The notes under the pieces are model-generated. The model ran no database searches and had not been told where the DNA came from. It was given only the letters and a program-made list of their open reading frames with translations. From OFTM10 sp964344055 (GTDB taxonomy: Bacteria; Actinomycetota; Acidimicrobiia; Acidimicrobiales; Aldehydirespiratoraceae): DNA of 64,000 nt. The translations under genes were made by a program, and so were the position numbers. Positions 49,846-60,400 of the stretch are shown one piece after another. How positions within the stretch are numbered: the stretch's first letter is position 1; each line of letters begins with the position of its first letter. The stretch spans positions 7,043 to 71,042 of the forward strand of contig CAYFLT010000013.1 in assembly GCA_964344055.1 (NCBI GenBank). Direction: 5' to 3'.

Positions 49846-50991
49846 ATGAGCTTCGACGTTGCGGTGATCGGACGGGGAATGATCGGGTCGGCGGCGGCCC
49901 GCCACCTGGCGGAGGCTGGTGATTCGGTAGCGCTGGTCGGGCCGGATCAGCCGGAGGATCGCACGGCCAGCGAAGGTCCGTTCGCCAGCCACCACGACGT
50001 GGGCAGGATCACCCGGATCGCGGGCCGCGATGCACTGTGGACCGAGATCGCCGCCCGGTCCCTCGAGCGGTACGCCGACATCGAGGCCCGATCGGGGATC
50101 ACGTTCCACACCCCGTGCGGCATGGTCGCGGTGTACGGGGACGCCGATGACTGGGTCGCACGGGCCGGTCCGTGGGGGAGCGGGGCTCGCCGCGTCGACG
50201 CCGGCTGGGTGCGCCGTGAGACGGGTATCGCGTACGACGGCGACATGCCGATGCTGTTCGAGCCGGCCCCTGCCGGTCACATCGATCCACTCGCCATGGT
50301 CGAGGCGCAGACGAGACTCGCCGAGCAGGCCGGTGCGACGGTGGTCCGGGATGCGGTGACGAGTGTGAGTCGGGCCGCTGGTGGAGTCGAGGTGGTGGGT
50401 CGGTGGGGCTCGATCCGAGCCGACCGGGTGCTCGCGGCGACGGGGGCGTTCGGGTCGGAGCTGTTCGAATTCGAGCTCGTGGCCGAGCGTCGGCCTCGCA
50501 CGATCCTGCGGGCCGAACTCGCCGACGACGGTCGGGTCCCGTCCCTGATCTGCATGGACCCTCCCGATCAACGAGTCGAGGAGATCTACTGGGTGCCGCC
50601 GGTTCGGTATCCCGACGGCACGGTGTGCATCAAGATCGGCGGGAACCTGCGCGGGTTCGTTCCGCTCGCGGCCGATGACCTGACCGAGTGGTTCCACGGT
50701 GACGGCGATCCGGTGGAGATCGAGTCGTTGGAGGCGAACCTCCGCTCCCTTCTTCCGGACGCTGAACTCGGACCAATGACCACCGCACCTTGTGTGATCA
50801 CCGGGACCGAGAGTCGCCACCCGTACATCGGATGGGCCGACGACGGGATTGCGGTGGCGATCGCCGGCAACGGATCGGCGGCCAAGTCGAGTGACGAGCT
50901 GGGCCGGCTGGCCGCCGGCCTGTTCGGTGACGACGGTTGGGTCCCCGATTCCGGCATCGACCCTGCGGCATTCACCCCCGTCATGGCCTGA
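49846..50991 (+). CDS. FAD-dependent oxidoreductase of the DAO/sarcosine-oxidase type
   Basis: 381 residues. The N-terminal Rossmann FAD motif is VAVIGRGMIGSAAARHL (GxGxxG variant GRGMIG); 'YTDIE'-like 'RYADIEARSGI', 'ATGAFGSELF', and the C-terminal TGTESRHPYIGW and VAIAGNGSAAKSSDELG match monomeric sarcosine oxidase and N-methyl-tryptophan oxidase relatives. No clear His-Cys covalent flavin site is visible. It would oxidise an N-methyl or secondary amine to aldehyde plus amine and H2O2. It follows the EamA gene by 45 bp, and CATCAT is 7 nt before its ATG. Confidence 0.85.
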   Translation: MSFDVAVIGRGMIGSAAARHLAEAGDSVALVGPDQPEDRTASEGPFASHHDVGRITRIAGRDALWTEIAARSLERYADIEARSGITFHTPCGMVAVYGDADDWVARAGPWGSGARRVDAGWVRRETGIAYDGDMPMLFEPAPAGHIDPLAMVEAQTRLAEQAGATVVRDAVTSVSRAAGGVEVVGRWGSIRADRVLAATGAFGSELFEFELVAERRPRTILRAELADDGRVPSLICMDPPDQRVEEIYWVPPVRYPDGTVCIKIGGNLRGFVPLAADDLTEWFHGDGDPVEIESLEANLRSLLPDAELGPMTTAPCVITGTESRHPYIGWADDGIAVAIAGNGSAAKSSDELGRLAAGLFGDDGWVPDSGIDPAAFTPVMA

Positions 50992-51019
50992 CGATCTCGC
51001 ACCCAGCCATGGTGACAGC

Positions 51020-51054
51020 GTGTCCGAATGTGTCCGAACGGATCAGGGCATACT
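51020..51054 (+). promoter_or_regulatory. Leaderless promoter with direct repeats before the ada-alkA fusion
   Basis: Two direct copies of GTGTCCGAA (51020-51028 and 51030-51038) lie upstream of CATACT (51049-51054), which is 7 nt before ATG 51062. Ada-type proteins often activate their own promoter, so the repeats are candidate binding sites. Confidence 0.5.
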
Positions 51055-51061
51055 GAGCTCC

Positions 51062-52501
51062 ATGGCCGTTTCCGCCGTCTCCACCACCGGCATCTACTGC
51101 CGTCCCGAATGCTCGGCTCGGCCGCATCGGCGCAATGTCTCCCCCTACGCCACACCGATCGCCGCCGAGGCGGCCGGCTACCGCCCCTGTCTCCGGTGCC
51201 GGCCCGATCGCCACCTCCGATCCCTGGAAGTCACCAACGCGCCGGCGCCGGTGGCGGGTGCGGTGGCGCTGATCTCCGACGGCTTTCTCGACCGGTTCGG
51301 TGAGGACGCCCTCGCCGATCGGGTCGGATACTCCACTCGCCAGCTCCGGCGGCTGTTCGAACAACACGTCGGCGCCAGCCCGGACTTCGTGGCCCGGTCG
51401 CGAAGGGCGCACTTCGCCCGCCGCCTGCTCGATGAGACCGATCTCCCCATGCCGTCGATCGCGGCGGCGTCCGGGTTCGGCAGCGTCCGGCAGATGAATC
51501 GGGTCGTGGAGCAGATCTTCCGCTTCACGCCCAGCGCGCTTCGTGCCAAGCGGCGCCCCGCCGACGTTCTGGCTGCTGACGGGGGGCTGCGACTCCGGCT
51601 GCCTTTCACCACGCCTCTGGACCGCGCCGCCATCATCGCCCACCTGCGGCCCCGCCTCACTCCGGGCGTGGAGGAACTCGAGGGTCGCCGGTATCGGCGC
51701 ACGCTTCAGGTATGCGGTCACCCTGGCGTCATCGAGATCGATTTCGATCACCCTGCCGCCGGCCAGATCGAGCTGGTCGCCCACCTCCCGACCTTCGACT
51801 CGATCATCGACGAGGTGGCCCGGGCTCGCCACATGTTCGGCCTCGACGACGATGTCCGAGGAGCGGAGGCGGCGCTGAGGCGAGATCCCCTACTCGGACC
51901 ACTGGTTCGGGCCCGGCCCGGGCTGCGGGTGGTCGGCGGCTGGGACCGTTTCGAAACCGCGGTCCGAGTGATCATCGGGCAGCAGGTGAGTGTGGCCGGT
52001 GCGACCACCACCACCGGACGGCTCGTCGAACGGCATGGTGCTGCCATCGGTGGAATGGCGCTCGGACTCACCCGGGTGTTCCCCGACCCGGCCCGACTCG
52101 CCCGGTTCGCGGACGGACGCACGGACGAAGGGATGCCACGTCGGCGGGCGATGACCATCGGTGCGCTCGCCACCGCAGTGATCGACGGCTCTGTGGACCT
52201 CCATGCTCCCGACCCGTCGCTCCTTCGGGAGCAGCTCCTCGCCCTCCCTGGTGTCGGCCCGTGGACCGCCGACGTGATCGCCATGCGTGCGGCCCGCGAC
52301 CCTGACGCGTTCCCGGCAGGAGATCTGGGCATTCGCCACGCCGTTCGGGCGCTCACCAAGGGCGACGAGATCCCATCGGAGGCCGCCGTACTCGAGCTGG
52401 CCGAGGCATGGCGCCCCCACCGAGCGTTCGCCGCCCAGCACTTGTGGGCATCGCTCTCCGCAGACCACGATTCCCCCCGACCCGAAGAGGACCGGAAATG
52501 A
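51062..52501 (+). CDS. alkA: Ada-type regulator fused to AlkA 3-methyladenine DNA glycosylase
   Basis: 479 residues in four parts. The Ada zinc domain has all four Cys (C13, C17, C43, C46; GIYCRPEC and PCLRC), Cys13 being the methyl-phosphotriester acceptor. Then come an AraC HTH pair (about 65-160), the AlkA_N beta-domain (about 165-275), and the HhH-GPD glycosylase domain with LPGVGPWTADVIA and catalytic Asp421 (PAGDLGIR). It repairs methylated bases and senses methylated phosphates. The start lacks the ~20 residues often found before the Ada domain, but CATACT 7 nt upstream supports ATG 51062. Coupled by ATGA to ogt. Confidence 0.92.
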   Translation: MAVSAVSTTGIYCRPECSARPHRRNVSPYATPIAAEAAGYRPCLRCRPDRHLRSLEVTNAPAPVAGAVALISDGFLDRFGEDALADRVGYSTRQLRRLFEQHVGASPDFVARSRRAHFARRLLDETDLPMPSIAAASGFGSVRQMNRVVEQIFRFTPSALRAKRRPADVLAADGGLRLRLPFTTPLDRAAIIAHLRPRLTPGVEELEGRRYRRTLQVCGHPGVIEIDFDHPAAGQIELVAHLPTFDSIIDEVARARHMFGLDDDVRGAEAALRRDPLLGPLVRARPGLRVVGGWDRFETAVRVIIGQQVSVAGATTTTGRLVERHGAAIGGMALGLTRVFPDPARLARFADGRTDEGMPRRRAMTIGALATAVIDGSVDLHAPDPSLLREQLLALPGVGPWTADVIAMRAARDPDAFPAGDLGIRHAVRALTKGDEIPSEAAVLELAEAWRPHRAFAAQHLWASLSADHDSPRPEEDRK

Positions 52502-52959
52502 CCCTCCACCAACGTCACCTCGACTCACCGATCGGCACCCTCACCCTGGTTGCTTCCGAGCGCGGTGTCACCCGCATCCTGTTCGAGAACGAAGAGGCAT
52601 CCGCGGTCGACGCCGAGTTCGCCGACGACGATCCGTTCCTCGAGGCGGCGGCCGACCAACTCTTGGAGTACTTCGCGGGCGAACGACGCGAGTTCGACAT
52701 CCCACTCGATCTCGTCGGTACCGACTTCCAGCGCGAGGCGTGGATGGCGCTCACCGATGTGCCGTACGGGGAGACCACGAGCTACGGGGAGCAGGCCGAG
52801 GCGATCGGACGGCCCGGCGCGTCGCGTGCGATCGGTTCGGCGAACAACAAGAACCCGATTCCGATCGTGCTGCCATGTCATCGCATCGTCGGGGCGGACG
52901 GGCTCGACCTCAAGGCCCGACTCCTCGCCCACGAACGGGATCAGCAGGCCCTCTTCTAG
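52498..52959 (+). CDS. ogt: Methylated-DNA-protein-cysteine S-methyltransferase with a shortened C-terminal loop
   Basis: 153 residues. The N-terminal RNase-H-like domain is followed by the HTH (TSYGEQAEAIGRPGASRAIGSANNKNP) and the active-site motif PCHRI with acceptor Cys127. It removes O6-alkyl groups from guanine once per protein. Oddity: after VGADG the sequence goes straight to LDLKARLLAHE, missing about eight residues where homologues have a Ser/Thr-G-Y/F-x-G-G loop that contacts the flipped base. The frame is intact. Either this protein has impaired substrate binding or 24 bp were lost in assembly. Confidence 0.88.
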   Translation: MTLHQRHLDSPIGTLTLVASERGVTRILFENEEASAVDAEFADDDPFLEAAADQLLEYFAGERREFDIPLDLVGTDFQREAWMALTDVPYGETTSYGEQAEAIGRPGASRAIGSANNKNPIPIVLPCHRIVGADGLDLKARLLAHERDQQALF

Positions 52960-52976
52960 CGCCGACGAGCGTGTTC

Positions 52977-52982
52977 TAGCCT
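52977..52982 (+). promoter_or_regulatory. -10 hexamer of leaderless aldolase gene
   Basis: TAGCCT exactly 6 nt before ATG 52989; same hexamer and spacing as at 12037-12042. Confidence 0.55.
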
Positions 52983-52988
52983 GGCGTC

Positions 52989-53768
52989 ATGACGCTGGAG
53001 CTCGACCGCTACCCCGACATCACCTACTCCCTCGACATCCCCACCTTCGAGGACCCGGAGGAGACGCGGCTGCATCGCAAGTGGGAGGTCGCCCTCGGCT
53101 ACCGCATCTTCTCGAAGCTGCGCTGGGGGCAGATCGGTGACGGTCACATCAGTGCCCGTGACCCGGAGCGCCTCGATCACTTCTGGGTGCTCGGCTACGG
53201 CATCCCGTTCTGGGCGGCAACGGTGCACAACCTGTCGCTGGTCGGCCCGGACGGGCGAGTGGTCGAAGGACCCGACACGAACGGTGTCAACACGGCCGGG
53301 TACAACATCCATCACCCGATCCTGAGTGCCCGACCCGACCTGGTGTCGGCGGCGCACACCCACACCCAGTACGGCACCCCGTGGTCGGCGTGCGTGCAGC
53401 CGTTCCGGCCGATCAGCCAGGAGTCCTGCGCCTACGTCTTCGATCAGTCGATGTATCTGGGCGAGGATCTGGAGATCGTCTCCACCGACGGTGGGGAGCG
53501 GATTGCTGCGGCAATGGGCGGCACCAAGCTCTGCATCCTCCGCAATCACGGGCTGTTGACGGGAGGCCGATCACCCGGCGAGGCGGTCGGCTGGTTCGTG
53601 ATGGCCGAGCGGGTGGCCGAAGTGCACGTGAAGGCGCCGGATGCGGTGCCCATCAGCGACGAGGCCGCCAAGGACGTGGCGGTGGCGATGTCGGCACCCG
53701 CAGTGGGCTGGAAGGTCTTCCAATGGCTCGCCCGCGACCTCATTCCCGACCCCAGCGTCGTGCTCTGA
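52989..53768 (+). CDS. Class II aldolase/adducin-family protein
   Basis: 259 residues. The fuculose-aldolase-like fold shows 'GDGHISARDPERLDHFWVLGYGIPF', the metal ligands in HTHTQYG (near 124-130) and a third His in LRNHGLLTGG. The usual acid Glu of true aldolases is not obvious, and many members of this subgroup are of unknown activity. It starts leaderless at ATG 52989. It stands between the DNA repair pair and a PASTA-like protein and appears monocistronic. Confidence 0.87.
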   Translation: MTLELDRYPDITYSLDIPTFEDPEETRLHRKWEVALGYRIFSKLRWGQIGDGHISARDPERLDHFWVLGYGIPFWAATVHNLSLVGPDGRVVEGPDTNGVNTAGYNIHHPILSARPDLVSAAHTHTQYGTPWSACVQPFRPISQESCAYVFDQSMYLGEDLEIVSTDGGERIAAAMGGTKLCILRNHGLLTGGRSPGEAVGWFVMAERVAEVHVKAPDAVPISDEAAKDVAVAMSAPAVGWKVFQWLARDLIPDPSVVL

Positions 53769-53826
53769 GGTCGCGATAGGGGGTGTCCCCGATGGCGGGC
53801 GGGGGTTCGTGGCGTTCGATGTCGGC

Positions 53827-54489
53827 ATGGACAACGAACGTGAACTCATCCGGTACCGGCTCAACCCGCGAGAGGTGGGCCTCCTGACCGTTGCGGTCGT
53901 GACCGCCGTCTCGCTCGGCGTGGCAGGTTGGTACTTCCGGCCGGCGGTCGTCGATGTGATCGCCGGTTCGTCGCCCGCCAGCGCGGGATCGGACGAGCGC
54001 GGCGAGACGCCGACGACGCCCGGCGGCGATGTCGGGGAATCCATCTCAGTGCAATCGCCGGCACCGGTCCGCACCGAGGGCCGGCCGAGCCACCTGCAGC
54101 CCAGCGGTGGGCCGACGACACCGCCCACGACGACCGCTGCACCCGCGCCGACGATCCCGCCCACGACGACTGCGCCACCCGCACCGACGACCACGGCGCC
54201 GCCGCCCCCGCAGAAGATGCCCGACGTCGTCGACATGCCCCCCGATGCCGCGGTCGAACTGCTGGACGCTCTCGGCGTCACCGTCACCACCTCCGACGAT
54301 CACTGCCCCGAGTGTGCATGGACGATGGAGGCATGCGGGGAGAGCTGGATACCCCAGGTCGGCTCCCAGTCGGTCGAGCCCGGGACCGTGATCACCCCCG
54401 GCATGGCCGTCCATCTCCGGACGTGGATCGTCAAGGTGTGCGATCCCGACTGGCCGGGTTCGTCCGTCGACATCATCGTCGAGCCCTAG
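53827..54489 (+). CDS. Membrane-anchored protein with Pro/Thr linker and PASTA-like domain
   Basis: 220 residues. A single membrane helix (about 17-36) is followed by a flexible stretch of Pro, Thr and Ala repeats (about 80-130; units like PPTTTAAPAP) and a C-terminal PASTA-like domain (MPDVVDMPPDAAVELLDALGVTVT), extended by an insert with four Cys (CPEC, C.., C) that could form two disulfides. PASTA domains bind peptidoglycan fragments. Here there is no kinase domain. An upstream GTG (53809) is an alternative start. The stop is 6 bp from the convergent alpha-2-macroglobulin gene. Confidence 0.75.
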   Translation: MDNERELIRYRLNPREVGLLTVAVVTAVSLGVAGWYFRPAVVDVIAGSSPASAGSDERGETPTTPGGDVGESISVQSPAPVRTEGRPSHLQPSGGPTTPPTTTAAPAPTIPPTTTAPPAPTTTAPPPPQKMPDVVDMPPDAAVELLDALGVTVTTSDDHCPECAWTMEACGESWIPQVGSQSVEPGTVITPGMAVHLRTWIVKVCDPDWPGSSVDIIVEP

Positions 54490-54495
54490 CCGCCC

Positions 54496-57400
54496 TCACG
54501 GTTCGACGACGACGAAGTCGGTGCCGGTCCGCCCGAAGGTCTCGGGGGCGTACATCTCCTCGGCGCGTGCGGGCGGGGCGATGAACTCTCCGGGTGTGGT
54601 GGCTCGAGCCAGGTAGGTGAACTCGTGAACACCGGCCCACAGGTAGCTGGTGAACGCCTCGGCCCGGTCGTCTCTCAGGTTGGTGTGCTGTTACCACTGC
54701 CATGGCCACCACCACGATCGGTCGGCGAGGACACCGGCCTCGTCGGCCCCGGCAGTTTCACCCGCCAGGTCGGGTTGGTGGATCTCGCCGGTGACGCCGA
54801 GATCGGGGTTGAGCGGCTCCAGTCCTGCCGGGAGCGGGTCGATCAGGGCCACGTGGGTGCGGCGGGAGTCGGTCACCATCGTGAGCACGACACGGACCTC
54901 GGCCCCGGCCTTGACGTGCCATACCCCTTCGTCGTCGGCCCAGACATCGTCCGGGTGGTCGACCGACTCGTAGCGGCGAGTGACCTCGAAACCACGATCG
55001 AGCGGATCCAGGTCGAGGTCGTCGGGTGCGTAGCGCAGGCCCAGCCGGTAGTAGAGCCGGCCGTCGCCGTCCTTGGCGACGACGAGGTCGGCGTCGCCCG
55101 CCTCGACGAGGACATCCATCGGCACGAGTGTCTCGTGACGATCGGTGCTACGCCCCTCGTAGCCGTGCTCTGCCGTGTAGGTGCCGCCCAGCCACGCTCG
55201 GGCGACGAAATCCGGATCGACCGCTTCGAAGGTGTCGAAGTAGGAGTTCATCGCGAGGAGGATGAACGAGTTCTCGGAGATGTTGCTCCATCGACCCCGG
55301 ACCCGGTTGCCGAGGAGTCCGGCCACGACCTTCGGGATCAGGTCGCTCGACGGCGCCTCGTGGACGAGGGCCTCGAGGATGATGCCGTCGGTCCGGCGGT
55401 CCGAATGCAGCAGCAGATGGGCACCGTCGCCGTAGTCGGTGGTGAAGGTGGCTGCGCCGGCCGTCTCGGTGGCCCGGTTGGTGAAGAGCCGCAGGATCTC
55501 CCTCTCGATCGCGGCATCGTCGATCACCGGCCACAGCCAGGCGACCGCGTCGAGACCGAGCGTGTCGCCCGCCCTGCGGTACAGCGACTCGGCCGTCGCG
55601 GCATCCCGGTCGCCGGCGAGCATCCGACCCCNNNNNNNNNNTAGCCGAGGGCGTTGTCCAAGCGCCACTGATCGACGTCGTAGCCCGCGGCTTTCGCCTC
55701 CACGAGCGCGTGCACCACGTGCACGGTGTTGAAGGGGATCGACCGTTCGGTGCGGCGCCAGTAGGGCCAGCCTCCGTCGAAGTGCTGCATGGCCTCCAAC
55801 GCCGCGAGATCGTCGGCTACGGCCGCGCTCAGCACCGCGGGCTCGGGGAGTCCCTCGGCGTCGAACGCGTCGAGGACGTCGCGAAGCGACGCCACCGAGA
55901 GGAGGCGCGATGCCAACGAGTCCGAGCTGTCGAAGCGGTACTGGCTGACGTAGAGCACGGCGTCGGTCAGGGCTTGGAGCGCGGTCGACGAGGTGTTGAT
56001 CTCGAGCCCACCGAATTGGGGGAAGACATCGGTGGGCGCACTCACGGGTTGGATCACCGCGCCGTCATCGACCACCCCGTAGGTCGCGAACGCTTCGGCG
56101 GTGGCCGGGGTGTAGACGGGGAGCTCGACTGTCGCGGCGTCCGCATGGTCGGCGCTCGCCGCTGTGGCCCGGAAGCGGGCGGTGCCGGCCTCCAGTGCCG
56201 CGGCGGGGAATCGAACCTCGACTCGGTCGTTCGCCGGTACGACCACGCGTCGCCCGGCTCCGTGGGTCAATGCCAGGTTGGCCGTCTCCACCACCACGTC
56301 GATCTCGAGCTCGGTGTCGGTCTGGTTCTGGACGACGATCGGCAGTTCGAACTGATCCCCGAAATTGAGGAACCGCGGTGCGGAAGGACGGACCTGGATC
56401 GGGAGTCTCGCGGTGAGGGTCGACTCGTCGCTGCCGAACCGGTCGGCACCGTTCACCGCCACGGCCATGACCCGGTAGCGGGTGAGGTTGTCCGGCAGGT
56501 CGACAGTGACCGAGATCTCCCCGTCGGAGTCGGTCACCGCGTCGGGTCGGTAGAAGGCGAGCGCGTCGAAGTCCGTTCGAACGTCGATCGGGGCTTGGTC
56601 GTCCCTGCCACCGCCCGCGGTGCGCGTGAGTAGGGGGCCTGATTGGGCACCGGAAGCGTCGGCATCGGCGAATTCGAAGTCGAGTGCGGCCACGTCGTCA
56701 CCGGAGTCCCCGGCATAGCTGGCACCGGGAAGTGAGCTTCCCGCGGGGGACGTGGCTTCGAACGCTTCGGGATCGGCGAGGCTCACGAAGCGCCGGGCGC
56801 GGTCGGTACTGACCTCGGAGCGGATCGGACGGTAGAAGACGGCGAGCGGATCGAGGAGGTCATACCCGCTCAGTGCGAGGACGGCCTCGTCCACCACGAC
56901 GATCGCCACCTCGGATCCAGGAACAGGCCTTCCGTTCGCATCCTCGACGGTCACCGTCAGGTCGACCGAATCGCCCGGCTCGACGGCGACGCGGCCCGGC
57001 TCCGCGGACACCGTCAGCGTCTGCGTCACGGGAGGCACCGAGAGCTGGAGCCGGCCGGTGGCGTAGGCGGGTCGGGGCGGAACGCCCTCGACCGGTTCGC
57101 CGTCGTCACCCACCCTGGTGGCCGAGCCGACCAGGTCCACCTGCAAGTGGAGGTTCGGGATGTGCTCGTCCTCTATCTCGAACTCGAGAATCGCGGACCC
57201 GTCGGGCGCGTCGAAGGCGATGGTTTCGACGATGCCGTTACGAGAGACCGTGGCGAGACCGCTGGCGGGGCTGAACGGCGCAGAGACCAGGATCTCGGCG
57301 GTGTCGCCCGGGGCGTAGTGTTCGGTGTCGGGGACGAGCGTTACCTCCTCCAACTCGATTCGCCGGGACGGGACCGGGTTCGAGCCGGACACCCAACGGG

Positions 57401-60400
57401 TGAGCTCACTGATGTTCCGCCGCCTGGTCGCATCGCTGACGGTCGCAGTGATCCGGTACTCGCCGCCAAACTCCGTCGCGAAGGAGCACTCGACCGGTGT
57501 CTCCATCGATTCGATCTCGCACGCCTCCACCGCGGTCGGCTGTTCGCCCCAGGAACCGTCCACCCAACCCCACTCGAGTCTCGTCGCCTCGATCGTCACG
57601 GGGCGACCGGCCACCGGCTTGCCGTCGATGTCGGTGACGATCGCCTCGATGTCGAGGGGTTCCCCGGCCCGAACGAACGTGGACCGGCTTCGAACGCCGA
57701 CGTAGACGTCGGCAGGGTGCACCAGCACGCTGGTCGACGCCGCCCACGCCTGCCGGTTCACGTCGAACACCGTGCCCTGGGCGGTGACGGTCGTGGGTTG
57801 TCCCTCGCCATCACCGGTGAAGTCCATCTGGAGGTAGTGGGTCCCGCTGCCGTCGGTGAGACCGTTGAACACTTCTCGGACAGTGCTCTGGGCAGGGAAG
57901 TAGTACTCGTCCTCGACGAATCGGTAGTCGAAGTGGTCGTAGTCGAACGCGCCGTAGAGCACGGGCCCGTACCACCACGGAGTCCAGGTGCCGAACGTGA
58001 AATCACCCCAATCTGGGGGCTGGTAGTTGGCGGTACTCGTCGTCACCAGCCATTCGACCTCGGCGTTGGGCAGCCCGCCGCCGGAGAAGTAGGCCGCCTC
58101 CACGGCCACGGTGGCGGGTTCGTTCACGATGTAGGGACCGGGGCTCTCGGCCCGCGCGGTGACCTCGAACTCGGGTCGACGGAACTCCTGGATCGTGAGC
58201 GTCCGGCTCTGGTGGCTGGTGTGGTCGTCGATCGTGGTCTCGAATTCGATCCAGCCGCGCCCCAGATTCGCACCCTCCGGGATGTCGATGTCGAGATCGA
58301 ATCCACCGAGTGCTCCGACCGGCAAGCTGCCGGCATCGATCTCGTTGCCCACCGGGTCCAGGACCCGATAGATGATCTCGTGCCCCTCGGGCAGGAGCCC
58401 GAGGCCGGCATCATCAGAGAGTTCGAGGACCCGCACCCACCCCTTGACGTGGGCCGTCTCGCCCGGCTTGTAGACGCCCCGGTCGTCGAAGACCGTCCAC
58501 AGCACCGGGTCGTCCGGAACCCGACGGGTGAACCAGGCCTCGTAGTGCGCGAAGGCGACATCGCCGTCGTCGGTGGTGGCGATGAGCGCTCCGGTCGGGG
58601 TGGCGGTGAGCGGGAAGTGCGCGAGCCCGACCCCGTCGGTGGTTGTCGTGCGACCGGACGTCGTCGTCACCTGCACCCCACTGCGGGGTTCCCCGGAGGC
58701 GAGGTCGGTCACCCAGGCGTAGAGATCGGTGCCGTCCTCGTAGACGTCGAGACCCAGCCCGGTCACCGACAGCCACGTCGTGACGGGACGGTTCCGCCAG
58801 TAGTCGTCGTGGTCTCTCGGGAGTGAGGCGTAACGGCCGACCGGAAGGACCACCACGACGAGTTGACCGTGGTCGCCGTCGAGTGCCGAAGCGAGATGGA
58901 TCGCGACGTCGGTGAAGACGTCGCCCACGACCCCGGTGTCGATCGTGATGTCGAGAGCGATCGGCCAGCTCGGCAGGCGACCATCGTCCCAGAGGTAGTC
59001 CTCGCGCCAAGCGCGGTAGTCGCGATACTGCGAGGGTTCCACCTCGTATGCGATGACCCGCAGCTGCTCGTGACGGGAGACGAGCACCGGCAGCGTCGGT
59101 TCCTCGGCGTAGGGGTCGGCAATCGTGTAGTCACCCCAACGGGCGGCGAGCAGAGGGTCCGTGGGTCCGAACCTGAACTGGACCGTCTGATCCCGGCCGA
59201 GGGCTTGACCGTAGATGTCGGTGAGGTCGGCCGGCAGGGTGAACTCGTAGGTGGTGTTGCCTTCGGTGACGGCGGAGATCTCGACGATGGTGCCCCGTAC
59301 GTGGGTCGCCAGGGGGACCTCGGGCGTGATGGTGAAGCCCGACAGGTCGAGTTGCTCGGCGGCGATCTCGTTGGTCATTTGCACCCAGAGCCAGTCACCC
59401 GGTTCGCAGGGTTCGCGGCAGGTACTGTCCTCCACCCTGAAGGGCGGGTAGGTGCGGGCGCGGTGCGAGTCCGCCGTGTCGCTGAGAATCGGCCCTTCGA
59501 CCGACGGGACGCGCGGGCCGATCGTGATGTCGATCGCCTCGTTGGCTCCGACAGGGTGGACCGTGCGGAAGGCGACCGTGCGGCCGGGCGAGCGCGAGAC
59601 CGCGTCGGCAGCCCGTTCATCGGCTTCGACCTCGTCATCGGTGGCGAGGCGGATCTCCCGGACCTGGCCGGCAGCCTGCAGTTCGATGACCGGGAGTACG
59701 ACGCTCGGATCGACCAGCTGGTCGAAAACTGCGACGAACACGGGCTGGAGAGCGAGTTGGTCACCACCTGGGCTCACCGACCGCACCCCGGCGGGCGGTG
59801 TCGAGAACTCGAATCGGACGGCATCGACCAGTACCTCGCCGGCCGCAGATTCGATGCCGGCCGGGATTTCGACGGTGTAGTCGGTGGCCATCGGCAGGCG
59901 GTCGAACCGATCGTCGGCGGGCTGGAACCGGAGCGTGCGCGTCCCGATCCACTCCCAAGATCCCGCGGGCTCGGGGGTCATCGTGACGGGGACGTCATGT
60001 GCGGCGAGCTGACCGACCGTGCCGAGCGGCACCATCGGCTGGTTGAAGGTGATCGACACGTTGGGCGCGATCGGCACGTCGCCGTCGGGCGAGAAGCGCA
60101 CGACTTCGACGGGCCCGGGATCGACCGTGGGGGCGTCCAGGTCGCCAGTCGCGGGAAAGGTCTCTGTGATCGTCTGGCCTGTGAGCGGCGGCCGTAGTGA
60201 GGCGGCCGGCCGGTTGAAGTCCTGGGGTTCGCCGTCTCCGTCCCATGGCGGGAGACGGTCGGTGACGGCCCGGATATCGGCTTCCGCCAACGCATCACCG
60301 GCCACGACGGGGGCCGCATCGGCGATCGGATCAACGGCCTCACCGGTGCTGAGGCTGATCAGGAGGGGTCCCTGGGTGAGCTCGACAGGCTCCGTCGGTG

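Noticed and set aside
57147..58826. 559-codon plus-strand open frame opposite the alpha-2-macroglobulin gene
   Set aside because: Shadow frame; the minus strand has macroglobulin domains through the same region.
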